Source: Larix kaempferi (lineage: Eukaryota > Streptophyta > Pinopsida > Pinales > Pinaceae). From it: 64,000 nucleotides of DNA. How positions within the stretch are numbered: position 1 is the first letter of the stretch; each line of letters starts with the position of its first letter. Under the pieces are notes generated by a model. That model worked only from the letters and a program-made list of their open reading frames with translations. It made no database searches and had not been told where the DNA came from. This document shows positions 1 through 10,338 of this stretch, piece after piece. The DNA is taken from the NCBI GenBank assembly GCA_027924585.1, contig BSBM01000386.1, forward strand, positions 2,862,001-2,926,000. Reading direction: 5' to 3'. Made by a program: the position numbers and the translations under genes.

Positions 1-770
1 ATTGAGTTATCTTTTGATTTTTACCGACTTTTATATTTTTGATCTTGTGGGTATAACTATGGACGTAGTTTGTCCACATTTGAGGTAGTACACCCCACTA
101 GTCCCAAGGGTTATGATTCTAATTTATACCCACTCTTTTCTTTTTTACTTGTACCTTACTGAGCCTTTTGACTATCATTGACTTTCTTTGATTGACCGTA
201 CCATAGCCCAATCATCTCTCTCTCTCTGGTTTGTACTAACCCTATAATAGGGTCCCTTGGTTCCTAGAGTTGACTGGCCTCTAAGAGGCATAGTCATTTC
301 TGAAAGTAACTCTTCTGAGTATATTACAGGAAACGTCTACACCCGGGTAATCAAATATGTGTTGTTTATAAGACTTAAGTAAGCAAATTGTTGGTAATCA
401 AATATTGGTAAATAATTTGAATTAAGTAGTTAAGACTTGTCCTGTAAGGAAAAATTGTTTGTAATCAAATTATATTTGTTGGTAAAGAATTTTAAGAGTG
501 GTGGAACTCCTCGATTGAACTTGTGAGGAAAATTATCTTGGAGAATAAGTGTCCTGAAAGAAAACTGAGTAGAACTATGACTTTATTTGTTGAACCATGG
601 CTTTATCATAAGAATAGATTGCTCCAGTATTCAATTTGTGCTAAACAACACAATAAAATTTGCAATGGTAAAAGGAAAGTTTGTAAGATGGCAAGCATTG
701 TTTTGATGTTATAACTGTACTATTCATGAGCACATTTCTAGGAAAGCAAAAATCATTCCTGCCTTTTTAA
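1..770. other. Non-coding stretch, no gene seen
   Basis: I see no supportable gene here. There is a short TC microsatellite near 215-228. The rest is AT-rich with frequent stops in all frames. It may be the 3' part of an older retrotransposon, but no LTR ending or polypurine tract could be fixed. Confidence 0.5.
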
Positions 771-815
771 CAAGAGAATATTTGACACAGAAGTGTGCTG
801 TTAATTTTTAAGAAA

Positions 816-882
816 CGAGCCTGAAGCAAGCGAGCCTGAAACAAGCGATCCTGGTGCAAGAGAGCATGAGGAAAGCGAGCAT
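816..882 (+). repeat. 15-bp tandem repeat inside a decayed ORF
   Basis: About four to five imperfect copies of a 15-base unit close to gcgagcctgaaacaa follow one another. In the frame of the downstream ORF each copy encodes five residues of the type ASLKQ, so the repeat keeps the frame and was probably part of the protein. The copies diverge towards the 3' side. Confidence 0.6.
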
Positions 883-1798
883 AGAAGGTCAAAGCGGAAT
901 CCAGGGGGACCATAACCCACAAGTAAACATGAAAATCTCTACTTGGACCGGAGGAAAAAAACATATCTATACTATCAATGATAATATGAGTTGGTTGGAT
1001 TATATGCAAGACTGGAAACCTAGGTGGGAGTTGAGACATGTTGAAGTGTTAGATGCTAACTTACATGGATCTGATGCTTTTATTAGACTAGTGCCAGAAC
1101 TCAGAAGAATTCCTATGGGATCCAGTATTGTACCAAAGATGATTTACAACAACTCCCTGAGAAAAGCAGCTGATGCAAGCAATTGCTTAACACACCTCTA
1201 CCAAGATCTTAACTTAATCTCGATGGAGGGCTCTACACCTCACCCCGAGCTATAAGTAGACCAAGAATACTACTTTATTAACTAGATACGTTCTTTGGAA
1301 GCATGACCACATCAAGATGCTAGTCTCCGGTTTCCAAGTACTACACACACTTATGAAAAATATAAAAAATTATGGTGGAAATTCTTGAGAAAAGAAAATA
1401 CAGATAGAACATATTATACCATGCTAAAGTTTGGAATTCAAATTCCACAAATCTATGAGGATCCTGCTTTCTACGTCCTTGATTGGACTAGAGACTAGTG
1501 GCGGTCATTCGGCATAAACCTGACAACAGTAGATCCAGGTGCTATTTATAATCTAAAACGGGAAGTTGGAGAATCTCTCGAACAAGTCAAAGATATTTTG
1601 CAGACAAAGCTTACTGAGGCTCAAATCCTTGGGTACTACATTAAAAACGAACGACAGTGGCTTGTCAAAACCCACATAGATGTCCACATGCATCAGAATA
1701 GACGCGTGGTCCTGAGGTCTGTTTATTCAAAGGCATGGGTTGTTGAATCCAATGTCTTTCAAGAATTATATGGTCCCCCATACTTCGATGAGTTGTAA
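854..1798 (+). pseudogene. Decayed ORF of unknown function
   Basis: A single frame stays readable over about 315 codons. It is interrupted only by four stops: at 1253-1255, two more between 1280 and 1310, and one near 1496. The last open segment ends at a stop at 1796-1798. Segments such as STWTGGKKHIY, WWKFLRKENTDRTYYTM and QELYGPPYFDEL have the composition of real protein. I do not recognise a family. There is no aspartyl protease, reverse transcriptase or DDE signature. Frame conservation across the stops argues for a former gene, most likely from a mobile element, rather than a chance ORF. Confidence 0.45.
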
Positions 1799-2520
1799 AT
1801 ATCTCAAAAGTATTTGGATATGAGTGGGGCCTGTCCATTCAAATTGTCATAAAGATTGAAAAGAAAGTCTTTGTAACTATGTCATGATAATATAAAGAAA
1901 GCCCTACTTTTCTCTCTGTGTCAATATGATTGAAAATCTATGTTATGAATTAAATACCCTAAGTCAATGTTACAGGTAATGGTCAAAAGGAAACATTAGT
2001 TGGGAGTATGACTGAAAGATACCATTTTTCAAAGCAACTTACATGTTTACGGTTCCGTTTTTGCTTGATTCAATTACTTTCAGTCATCTAAGAATACCAT
2101 GCTTGAATAAGATTATACAAGTTCCACAACATTATACAAAATAATGTTTTTGAAGATTTTTGAACACTTATTAACCACCTAAAAGATCTTACTTTTGAAA
2201 GTCATAAAAGCTTTTAGACGTTTTCCATAATGGTTAGTTATTTTTATTTTATATTATTATTGTTGAATATAAATATCTTACTAAGTGTGACTGGACTTCA
2301 ATTACCGAGGTGATGAACCCAAACTGATGGGATGAGAGAGACTTTAGGGCCATGACAACAAAGCTGATAGTTGGATGGTTTGATATGGGAGTCAAGACCC
2401 AAAGTAGCAATAAAATAAAGCTCATAATTGCGTGAATTTGTACTCATAAGAAAGATCAAGTGATCGTCTTCCTCATCGCTTGAATGCCTACATGTTGAGA
2501 AAGGGAATGAGGATCAAGTA
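1799..2520. other. Non-coding stretch before the SET gene
   Basis: AT-rich DNA with no gene-like frame. It lies between the decayed ORF and the promoter of the SET-domain gene and may hold the 5' end of the element that carries that gene. I searched for a CACTA-type or other terminal inverted repeat matching the 8.4-8.6 kb region and found none. Confidence 0.4.
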
Positions 2521-2525
2521 ACATT

Positions 2526-2534
2526 ATAAAAGGC
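2526..2534 (+). promoter_or_regulatory. Possible TATA box of the SET-domain gene
   Basis: The sequence TATAAAAGG lies 67 bases upstream of an ATG in good context (ccATGG at 2593). The spacing is normal for a plant core promoter followed by a short 5' leader. The ATG is in the same frame as the SET exon. Transcript evidence is not available here. Confidence 0.45.
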
Positions 2535-2844
2535 ACTACACATCACCTTTTAAGAGGCGCTATGCCTTGCGGTCGTATCTAAACTTTTTCCCATGGTGCA
2601 AGTAGAACCAAACACGTATTTGTAAGATCTGTCTTCCTCGAGCGAGGGGAGTTTAGGAAGGCCAGAGGAAAGTGAGACATCCATTAGGTCTAGAAGAGTT
2701 GCATCAACTAGATGTCAAAAGACCAAAAGAAAATTCGATAAACACAATGAGTTTTTTCACAGTCGAGGTGGGTCATGTTCCTATGGTGATGAGACAAAAG
2801 ATGACCTCGATGTGCCCTTGAGGTACAGACATTTAGTGAAATAA

Positions 2845-3342
2845 TCGATACCCAAGGATCTTCCTCAACCGAACACAGATTTTTGTGTGAACGAGAGGAT
2901 ATATCGAATAGCACCGTCGTCAATACATGGTTTGGGGTTGTTCAGCATGGATGGCATAAGGGTCCCTTACAACACATGTACAAAATTGATGGAGTATGTT
3001 GGATCCTATTACAGCTACACAGATTGGATGTGCCTAGTCCAATTTACAAAAAGTATGCGTAGCTATGGATTGTCAACAAACTATTTACAGTTGAAAGACA
3101 AAAATCAAAATAAAGGAGCAATGTTGTACATGGACGGAAGGCCAAAGGCCACAGGGAATATTGCAGGGTTTATAAACAGTACACAACCAGGGTCTACAAT
3201 TAAGCAACCAAACTTTGAATTTGAGGGGCGTGAGGGAAACCATGTTTTTGTAGTTTCCATTAAATCAATATCTGCAGGGGAAGAGTTACTTATTAATTAC
3301 AATTTGAACCGAGTAGATAAAAAAAAGGTTACTATGGGAGTG
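2845..3342 (+). other. SET domain exon (histone-lysine methyltransferase type)
   Basis: Visible SET landmarks, in order: the glycine-rich SAM-binding start SIHGLGLFS, the EYVG strand, the pseudoknot segment GNIAGFINSTQPGS followed by QPNFEF, and the closing motif SAGEELLINYN. In active SET enzymes the pseudoknot usually reads close to RFINHSCxPN. Here the His-Ser-Cys core is replaced by NST, so activity is uncertain. The tyrosine of the closing motif is kept. The exon ends at a strong donor, gtacgt, at 3343. Known SET proteins methylate lysines of histones or other proteins; a substrate cannot be named from sequence. Confidence 0.8.
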
Positions 3343-5026
3343 GTACGTATAACAATTTACCCAACCTTTTATTAATTAATTTAACATATTAAGGATTTCT
3401 TCGTTAGTTTATTTCGTTTAAATTTTCCATATTTACTTCACAGGTTAGTGATCGGGATAAAACCCTTCCAGCAAATGGTCGAAGGAGTACATCTTCCTCG
3501 AGGGATCAGGTACAAATCTTTGTAATAGTGCAAATATAATAAGAAAAAATAGTTTTTTTTCCTTTGTTTTTTCATTATTAGTATATTGGTTTTGTTCCTA
3601 TAATATTATCTAATTGTTTCGTTTACATAATTTTCTCTATGTTTTTTATGCAGTCCGGTTCTGCAAGGGTCATAGCACCCTCGACGCGACTGGTATACAT
3701 ATTCTTTGTAATAGTAAAAATATAATACTTAATAATAGTTTTTAATCGATGTGTTTTCTCATGATTAGTTTTGGATTCGTTTAGGTGATCACTTTCACTA
3801 TGTTTTTATTTAGGTATATGTAAGGGGCAGCTCCTAGATATTAGCAGATCAGGGCAAGTCACCTATGAGCATCGATCCGAGGAGTGGATCACGATCCTCT
3901 ACGTTGGAGGTATAATCCATTGTAATTGTACCAATATAATATGTAGCATAATGTTTATTTTGTTATGTATTTTTCGTGTGTATACTGGTTTCGTTGTGAT
4001 AATGTTTTCTAATTCTTTTTTGTAGGAGCCCGATGATCGGGACAAGTCCACAGTTGTGGATCAGATGACACCATTGTCCAGGAATGAAGTAAACCTAGTT
4101 GTAATTTTAGGAATCTATCATCATCATAGATATGTTTTGTTAATATAATTTTAGGAATCTATCATGCTATAACTCAATAGCGTTTTATATATTTTTGTTG
4201 CAGCCCAGTGAATCATTGTATGAAACAACATCAAAAGAATGTTCAGTAGATCCTGAAGTGGTTGAGATCATTAAATATTCCCACGTAATTGGTGAAGCTG
4301 CAAACTTGTTTAAGATGATAGACAAATTGTTGGAAAAATATAGTGCGGAACTCATTTCTCTGCTAATCAAGTTTCCGCAGACAAGCCAGAACCTGGCAAG
4401 GATTGAATTATTGGGACGGAAATCTGAATCCTTGGAAGTAAGTTGAGGAATCTTGATTCATTAAATAATTCATTTATGACTTTATAATTTTATCTTTTAT
4501 ATGATAGTATTGAACGTGTAAGATGTGGTTTGTATTTATAGAATTATCGGAGAACACACAATAGTGGTGGAGGCGATGTTGGCCCCAGCGAGGCTGGTGG
4601 AGAGATGTGGCATCATGAGCAAATGAATCCACGTGCATCGTGTACTCCTTCTCCATTATTGTCGACTAAACAGTCGGAAACACATTCTGACACACCACGG
4701 ACCCCAACTGTGAGCACACCGGCCACTGATCCTCCAGAAGAAGGGGTCGACACCGAGATTCCTGGTAATATTGATATTGGCCTAGCTACATTTCCAGGAT
4801 CTTCCCGTGTCACTAGCACGGGAACAATGGACGTAACATTTTTGGTCGACGTATATCTCGTCCCAATAAATATCGATAAGGTCCCACGTAATTAATATAC
4901 ATTGATCAAGTTAGTGTTTATAACTTCATTGTAATATACCGATAAAATGTTTTCTTTCAACTAATTATGATCATGGCATGATCTTTTCGTAGGAAATGAT
5001 GTTTTCTATAAACAAATGAATGATGC

Positions 5027-5526
5027 GTGCTTGGAGATATTTGGCCCACCATTCGAGAAAAGTGGGATAAACAACCAAAATGTTTAAAATATGAACTCAC
5101 TAATCGATTGGTTGGCCTGTTCGGCGACAAGACCTTCAATAAATTCGAGGTCATGAAAAAGGTTGGACTACATGTGAAGGTTGTCCGAGACCAATATAGG
5201 ACACACCTGGAAAAAAAACCAAGGTATGAGCGCCCTCCAATGATTCCACCAATGGAGTGGAGAGCTCTAGTGGAGGATGGAAGGGAGAGGGCTCAGAGAA
5301 GAGAAGGAAAGATAACACCAGGCACAGGGAGGTATGCAATACTTTCCACAATGTAATTCAAAACCTTATTATTATTGAATATTTCTATATCGAACTTGGA
5401 ACATCTAATGTATTTCAACACTTGCATAGGATGCCAGACACATCAAAGGCCACAAAGGAAAGACTTGAAAAAATAGGTCAGCACAAGCTTGGGCCTAGTG
5501 GTTATTCCAATTTCCCGACACGATTT
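5027..5526 (+). other. Ptta/En/Spm-type (Transposase_24-like) domain
   Basis: Exons ending at 5331 and starting at 5430 join with phase 2 to give a domain with the plan of the plant Ptta/En/Spm family. It has a W-containing helical start (WPTIREKWDKQPK), a middle KKVGLHVKVVRDQYRTHLEKK, then the RPPMIPPMEWRALVEDG block, where the family usually shows PPxxxPEDWxxL, and an end block SKATKERLEKIGQHKLG like the family's KNKExRSKQKxxHTxG. Family members are plant transposon proteins of the TnpA type thought to bind subterminal DNA. They are not the DDE catalytic subunit. A profile search with PF03004 would decide. Confidence 0.6.
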
Positions 5527-6345
5527 GTAAGTTTCTAAAAACCAATGATGCATACAAATAATAAATTGCAAATTATTTTTCATTTTATTGCACCGGAAAA
5601 TGTTAATTAACGACGTTATGCAAATATGCAGGCCGAACAATTCAATGAATATGCCATTGAGGAAGACATGAAGCTTTGCTTCACAGAAGGCTTTGGAGCT
5701 GTTGTTGAATGCTGAAAAAGCTTGTCTGGCCAAACACAGTCTTCTGGTGCCAATCCATCCGGTGCACAGGTAAATAGAATATATATACTTTATTGAAGAT
5801 TAACCGCTTGTGCAATCTATTCGTTATAAATACTTGACAAAAAATATTGACTCTGTTTTGAGTAGGAAAGCAATGATCCCCCTAATGTCGAGGAGGGAGA
5901 ACAAAAAATCGAAGATCATGCTTCGATTCCTAGTAATGAATTTATTCATATGCTACAATTTTATGTATAGCATTGCAAATGGTGAACATTAATTGTAGTT
6001 CACCATATTTCAACTGCAGAGCATGTAGAGGGTGAAACTGTACAGGTTGAGCCTAGACAAGAACATGAACTACATGATGTGGCCACACCAGGTAAAAAAC
6101 CACCTTTGCAATGTTTTTTTTAAATAAAATACTTGTCATTACAATATCAAAATACAACGATGTAACATTTTCACGTTGTTGCAGCAAATCTGAACCCCTT
6201 GCCGCAAAATCCACGTCTAGAACAACAGTCTAGGATGCAGACACCACCACAAGCGCCTGATGAAGAACCAAGAACTGGAGTAGAAAGTCCAAATGTTCCT
6301 CTTAGAAATTATTTACCACAAAAGAGAAGAAAAACTAAAAAGTAG

Positions 6346-7090
6346 TGACTTGAAAAATGTCGTCTAATTATTTTTGATAACAATATATCGTCCATGATTT
6401 ATGGCCTTATGAATGAATGAATGGTTTAATGGTTTAATGATTCACTGTAGTAAACTGTTACCTTTATTGAATGACAGTTTTTATTGAATGAATGTGTTGG
6501 CTAAATGAATGAATGGTTTATTGAATGTTATATTTTATTGTATGAATGTGTTGGCTGAATGAAACAATGGTTTAATCAATGTTAGCCTTTATTGAATGAA
6601 TGGTAGATGAAAGTTTGTGATGAAATATGGATGAATTTGCACGCATTTGTTTTTTTCAGGTACATGCATTGGGTATGGGGAATTGAGAGTGATGTGAGGG
6701 GGAGGGGCCATAAGAGCTTCCACCTTCATGTGGTTGGCCCTATTCAATAGAGAATATTAAATTATTCTCGAAATAGAGAGGAGCTCAATGAATGGCTATG
6801 ATGCTGGCTTTCTACAACCCACTCGCGTGTCATCTAAATTTTGAGATTTTCTTGAAGGTCAGGAATTGACTCATAAGATCAGGCTTGAAGGTGGTAGCCT
6901 TGGGACTAGACATAGGTCACAGGTTCGAATCTCCTTAGTTCAGTTTGTACTTGGTTTTTCTTCCGATGCAAATTATAGATTTTATTTATTTTCCTTTGTC
7001 AACTTTACGTATCCCTTTATGTGTTTTCTTTATTTTCCTTTTTTAACATTATGTATCCCCTTGTGATAATCGGAATTGTTAATATCGAGT
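6346..7090. other. 3' flank of the SET gene
   Basis: Just after the stop, 6410-6610 holds many imperfect copies of a gaatgaatg / ttattgaatg motif. No gene is seen in the rest. A sequence like a tRNA B box (GGTTCGAATCTCC near 6923) suggests a possible SINE but was not accepted as one. Confidence 0.4.
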
Positions 7091-7096
7091 CACTAG

Positions 7097-7400
7097 AGAA
7101 TGAACATAAAGAGGATTTCCACGGAAATCCGTTCCATCCAAACCTATCAAGTGTACTTTTAGGTCAAAAATATTCTTGTAACAAAGCGATGAAAGATCTT
7201 AGAAGCAAAAGTAACAAAGCCCTGAAATAAGTTCGCGTAACATAGTGGTTTGTGTTTGCAGGAATCCTTCAATTTATAGGGTGAAAATGGCCATAGAGCT
7301 GCCACAGTTCGGAGACGTCAAAATTGTTGACCTAAAAGTGCACTTGATAGGTTTGGAATATGGAATATATTACCGTTGAAATCCTCTTTATGTTCATTCT
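7097..7400. repeat. Imperfect inverted repeat, about 300 bp foldback
   Basis: The left arm, from 7097 to about 7180, contains agaatgaacataaagaggat and cctatcaagtgtacttttag. It returns as reverse complement in the right arm, about 7317-7400, with a few mismatches and a small indel. The spacer is about 135 bases. The layout is that of a foldback/MITE-like element or a hairpin transcript source. No clear target duplication was found. Confidence 0.6.
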
Positions 7401-8010
7401 AGAGTTTTGAGAAAACCAAAGATATATGAAATGATGCATTATGACAGTCCAACTTCACAGCCGCCTCTTGAAATCAAGGTAAGACTTGGATACAGTGGGA
7501 CAAGTTCATGCGATAGGGGGAGTAGTTGGAGCAAATGAAGTAAAAGTTCATTTGCTTCGACTACTCCGCCTATATTTTTACTTTAGTTTTATCCACTCTG
7601 TTTTCTTTTGTTTCACTTTCAAAGTCATCTGCAATGATATCAACACACTACACATTATGGGAATAAGACATTCACATTTGCATCTTCCACTATTACATCT
7701 AATTAAATATCATCTCCTTGACCCTCCACCATTGTAACACCACTCTCTTCTATAGTGTCATCTTCTACTACAACACCACTCACTACTGCAACATATATCC
7801 ATTACAACTTTTCCATTGTTTCTTGAGTTTCTTGTACAAGCTCCTTTACCCCCAATCTTTTCCTTATTGTATTTTGCTGCAATTAATTCTTTTACACCTT
7901 TATTCGGAATTATATCGACAACATACACTTCCAAACAATAATGTTTTTTTTTTTAATTTTCCAATGGTGTCGGATAACCAATGGGACACAACAAAGACAA
8001 CTAACGTCTT

Positions 8011-8406
8011 TGCCATAGATTCGATGGAAATAGGTGTCGGTGCTCAACCATTTTCAAGTGGGAGGGGCATCATTTATCCAACCTCCAGAGTGCACAAATC
8101 CGATGATTATGCCACAGATCCGACGATAAAAGATGTCGGTGCTCAGCCATTTTCAAGTGGGACGGGTGTCAGTTTTCCAACCTTCAAAGTGCACAAAACC
8201 GATGACTTTGCCATAGATCTGACGGCAAAAGACATCAGTGCTTAGCCATTTCCAGTTGTGAGGGGTGTTGGTTATCCGACTGCCACAGTGAAAAATACCC
8301 ATGACTATGCCATAGATCAAACGGCCATAGACGTCCGATCCAAGCCGTTTTCAGTTGTGAATGGCGTCGGTTATCCGACTACTGAAGCCATCAAATAACC
8401 AACAAA
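8011..8406 (+). repeat. 99-bp tandem array, four copies
   Basis: The landmark tgccatagat (tgccacagat in copy 2) occurs at 8011, 8110, 8209 and 8308, so the period is exactly 99 bp. Each unit also carries close variants of gtcggtgctcagccattttc and gtcggttatccgac. Short inverted motifs around GTCGG and CCGAC make each unit partly palindromic. This is the look of subterminal transposase-binding arrays. The array starts about 1.67 kb after the SET/transposase-like gene. The first two units are open in one frame, but I take that as chance. Confidence 0.75.
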
Positions 8407-8556
8407 GTCTGAGACGTCGATTTTAATCCAAAATTGGACCGACGTTAAAAAAATACTGAGGTTGTCGGATAGTTGACCACAAGATGTAGAAAATCTAACT
8501 TATTGGCCATTGGATTTTGGGTCCAAAAAACCTAGTGCCTTCCTCATCATCAGAAC

Positions 8557-10338
8557 ATGGCTTCGCATGCTCCCGCTATTGGTTATGGACCTAATGAGAA
8601 TACAAGGTCTTCCTCCAATACTAGTGGCTATGGATGTGTGAATATGGTCCAATCGAAGGTTAGTGTTGCCACTCGTCAATGTGATTATGGTGCACCACAA
8701 CTGAATATGGGGAATGAGCCTCCCCCTCCTCTTGATAATTCCTTACATATCGAGAAGCCCTCTATTATGTCACAGATATTGAAAGGTGTTCTTAAGCGCT
8801 CTACTCATAATCCCAATGCTCGAGCCACCCATAACTACTCCATTGTAGAAGATTTGGGCCAAACTCTGTGTTCCATGTCGGCTCTTGAAGTTTTACAAGC
8901 ATGTCCTTCTCAAAGGCATGCCCTTTTGGGTGCTTTAGGAATTCAGGATGGGGTGAGTCCTAACGTTATCAAGTTTGACACTACTGATGTTCAACCTCGC
9001 TTACCTTACCACGTGGATTTTCAAATCCATGTGGAGTGCCTTCAGAATTTTGTCAAGAGAACAGTGGTTGACGAAGGTGCTTCTGCGTCAGTGATGTCTT
9101 TATCTTGTTGGAAAGCTCTTGGCTCTCCTCCTCTATCCAAGTCTATGACCATGCTCACTACATTTGATGGTCAGTCATTAAAGCCACATGGAATTATCCC
9201 TTCCCTTGTTGTCCGCTTGGGAGGTAAACCTGTGCCTATTGAAGTCGAGGTGGATGATGCGCCCATTGACCACAACCTTCTACTAGGTAGGAATTGGATG
9301 TATGCTATGAAAGATGTCGTGTCTACTGTATTCAGAGTTATTTGCTTTCCACGTGAAGGAAAGATTGTGACAATCGATCAGCTGGATTTCGTTAATCCTT
9401 CTCCCACAGCATCCACGGGATCAGTAATCCCCCAAGTTAAAGATTCTCAGCCGATAACTAGGAACATTGGTGTAGGATTTTATCCATCTTTGATGGGATC
9501 TTTCGACCTCCCTACACCAATCTCCTTCATAGGAACCATCTTCGATGATGCTCCTTCCTCTTTAAATCATGTACCTTTCCGGACATCGTATTTTAGTGAT
9601 CCGTGGGATCCACCTTCCATGAGTTACCCGTCTGAAGACATTTCACACATTAGAATAGATATGCCGTTGTCTGTAGTTGAGCATGCTTTTCAAGACATTC
9701 ACCAAGCCATTGTAGAGTCGGATCTCTCTTCTTCACGGATAGGAGAAGAAGATCTTGTTATGCTGCCTGCATGTGCAGTCGACCGATCTTGTTCACATGA
9801 TTTCCTCGATGGTATTTTACCTTCAAATGAGATTTTTATTGAGGCCATGAGTGGTGATGACAAGCCGTGGGGGGATCTTTATCATAGATATCAATCCCCT
9901 CCTACCCTTGATCTTATTGAACAAGATGACTCTAGAATACAGTCTGCCATACATTTTGATCCAGGAATAGTTTTGTCTAGCCCCGGTTTGATATTAAAGT
10001 TTGATCTCCCTAGTGATGAGTCTTTAGACTCTCCTATAGATCGACAAATCGGTGCTCCTGAAGAGTTTGATTATATTTCTAGAATTTCCAACTCCCATGA
10101 TGATGAATTTGCTCCTGCAGATTCCTTCACATCCTTCAGCTTTGCTCTTCATTTTGATCCCTTAGGTATTGGTACTATGGCACCTTTAGTGGTTAGCTCT
10201 ACCTGCATTATGTCTAAGGTTAACAATAGTGAAGTTGAAAATGTTTCTACCGTAGTGACATGTATCAGATCTTTCTTTACGTATGTTTTAGAGATGATCT
10301 TGGTACTTATGTTTCTTGGAGACAAGATTCTTAGCTAG
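8557..10338 (+). CDS. Gypsy-like gag-protease polyprotein, 593 residues, no pol
   Basis: An uninterrupted 593-codon frame. Residues about 70-130 (ILKGVLKRS, LEVLQACPSQRHALLGALG) resemble the gag-protease linker of plant gypsy elements. A retropepsin-like domain follows: VVDEGASASVM at 170-180, where the usual catalytic D-T/S-G-A appears as D-E-G-A, and the closing LLLGRNW at 241-247. FPREGKIVTIDQLDF follows, as in plant retrotransposon proteins. Residues 290-593 are acidic and low in conserved motifs. No reverse transcriptase, RNase H or integrase lies downstream, so this is a non-autonomous element. It is one of the few long open frames here, which suggests recent activity. The D-E-G-A change makes protease activity doubtful. 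Confidence 0.72.
   Translation: MASHAPAIGYGPNENTRSSSNTSGYGCVNMVQSKVSVATRQCDYGAPQLNMGNEPPPPLDNSLHIEKPSIMSQILKGVLKRSTHNPNARATHNYSIVEDLGQTLCSMSALEVLQACPSQRHALLGALGIQDGVSPNVIKFDTTDVQPRLPYHVDFQIHVECLQNFVKRTVVDEGASASVMSLSCWKALGSPPLSKSMTMLTTFDGQSLKPHGIIPSLVVRLGGKPVPIEVEVDDAPIDHNLLLGRNWMYAMKDVVSTVFRVICFPREGKIVTIDQLDFVNPSPTASTGSVIPQVKDSQPITRNIGVGFYPSLMGSFDLPTPISFIGTIFDDAPSSLNHVPFRTSYFSDPWDPPSMSYPSEDISHIRIDMPLSVVEHAFQDIHQAIVESDLSSSRIGEEDLVMLPACAVDRSCSHDFLDGILPSNEIFIEAMSGDDKPWGDLYHRYQSPPTLDLIEQDDSRIQSAIHFDPGIVLSSPGLILKFDLPSDESLDSPIDRQIGAPEEFDYISRISNSHDDEFAPADSFTSFSFALHFDPLGIGTMAPLVVSSTCIMSKVNNSEVENVSTVVTCIRSFFTYVLEMILVLMFLGDKILS

Larger units (their letters stand above)
2593..6345 (+). pseudogene. Spliced SET-domain gene with Ptta/En/Spm-like transposase region, broken copy
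   Basis: Exons read by eye: 2593-3342, 3444-3509, 3654-3692, 3838-3909, 4026-4088, 4204-4437, 4542-4880, about 4993 or 5037 to 5331, 5430-5526, 5632-5769, 5866-5932, 6020-6091 and 6185-6345. The introns have GT and AG ends, nearly all early junctions are phase 0, and the phase 2 and phase 1 junctions further on also rejoin. The product is about 790 codons. In order it has a Ser/Arg/Lys-rich N-terminus, the SET domain, micro-exon repeats, a helical exon, a Pro/Thr/Ser-rich exon, a domain resembling plant Ptta/En/Spm transposase, and the basic tail PQKRRKTKK, a likely nuclear signal. Stops interrupt it at 2623 (TAA), 2842 (TAA) and 5713 (TGA), and the start of exon 8 does not join cleanly. So this copy is probably dead although its exon structure is intact. 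A known TnpA-like accessory gene is the main alternative; the SET fusion is the unusual part. Confidence 0.72.

Noticed and set aside
6866-7000. A tRNA-derived SINE based on the B-box-like ggttcgaatctcc near 6923
   Set aside because: No clear A box at the right distance, no tail and no flanking duplication.
7718-8245. A 175-residue protein with repeats over the tandem array
   Set aside because: The open frame is a by-product of the 99-bp period being divisible by three. The third and fourth units do not keep it.
96-8538. CACTA at 96 and TAGTG near 8533 as ends of the element carrying the SET gene
   Set aside because: The sequences next to these words do not match as inverted repeats, and no 3-bp duplication is convincing.
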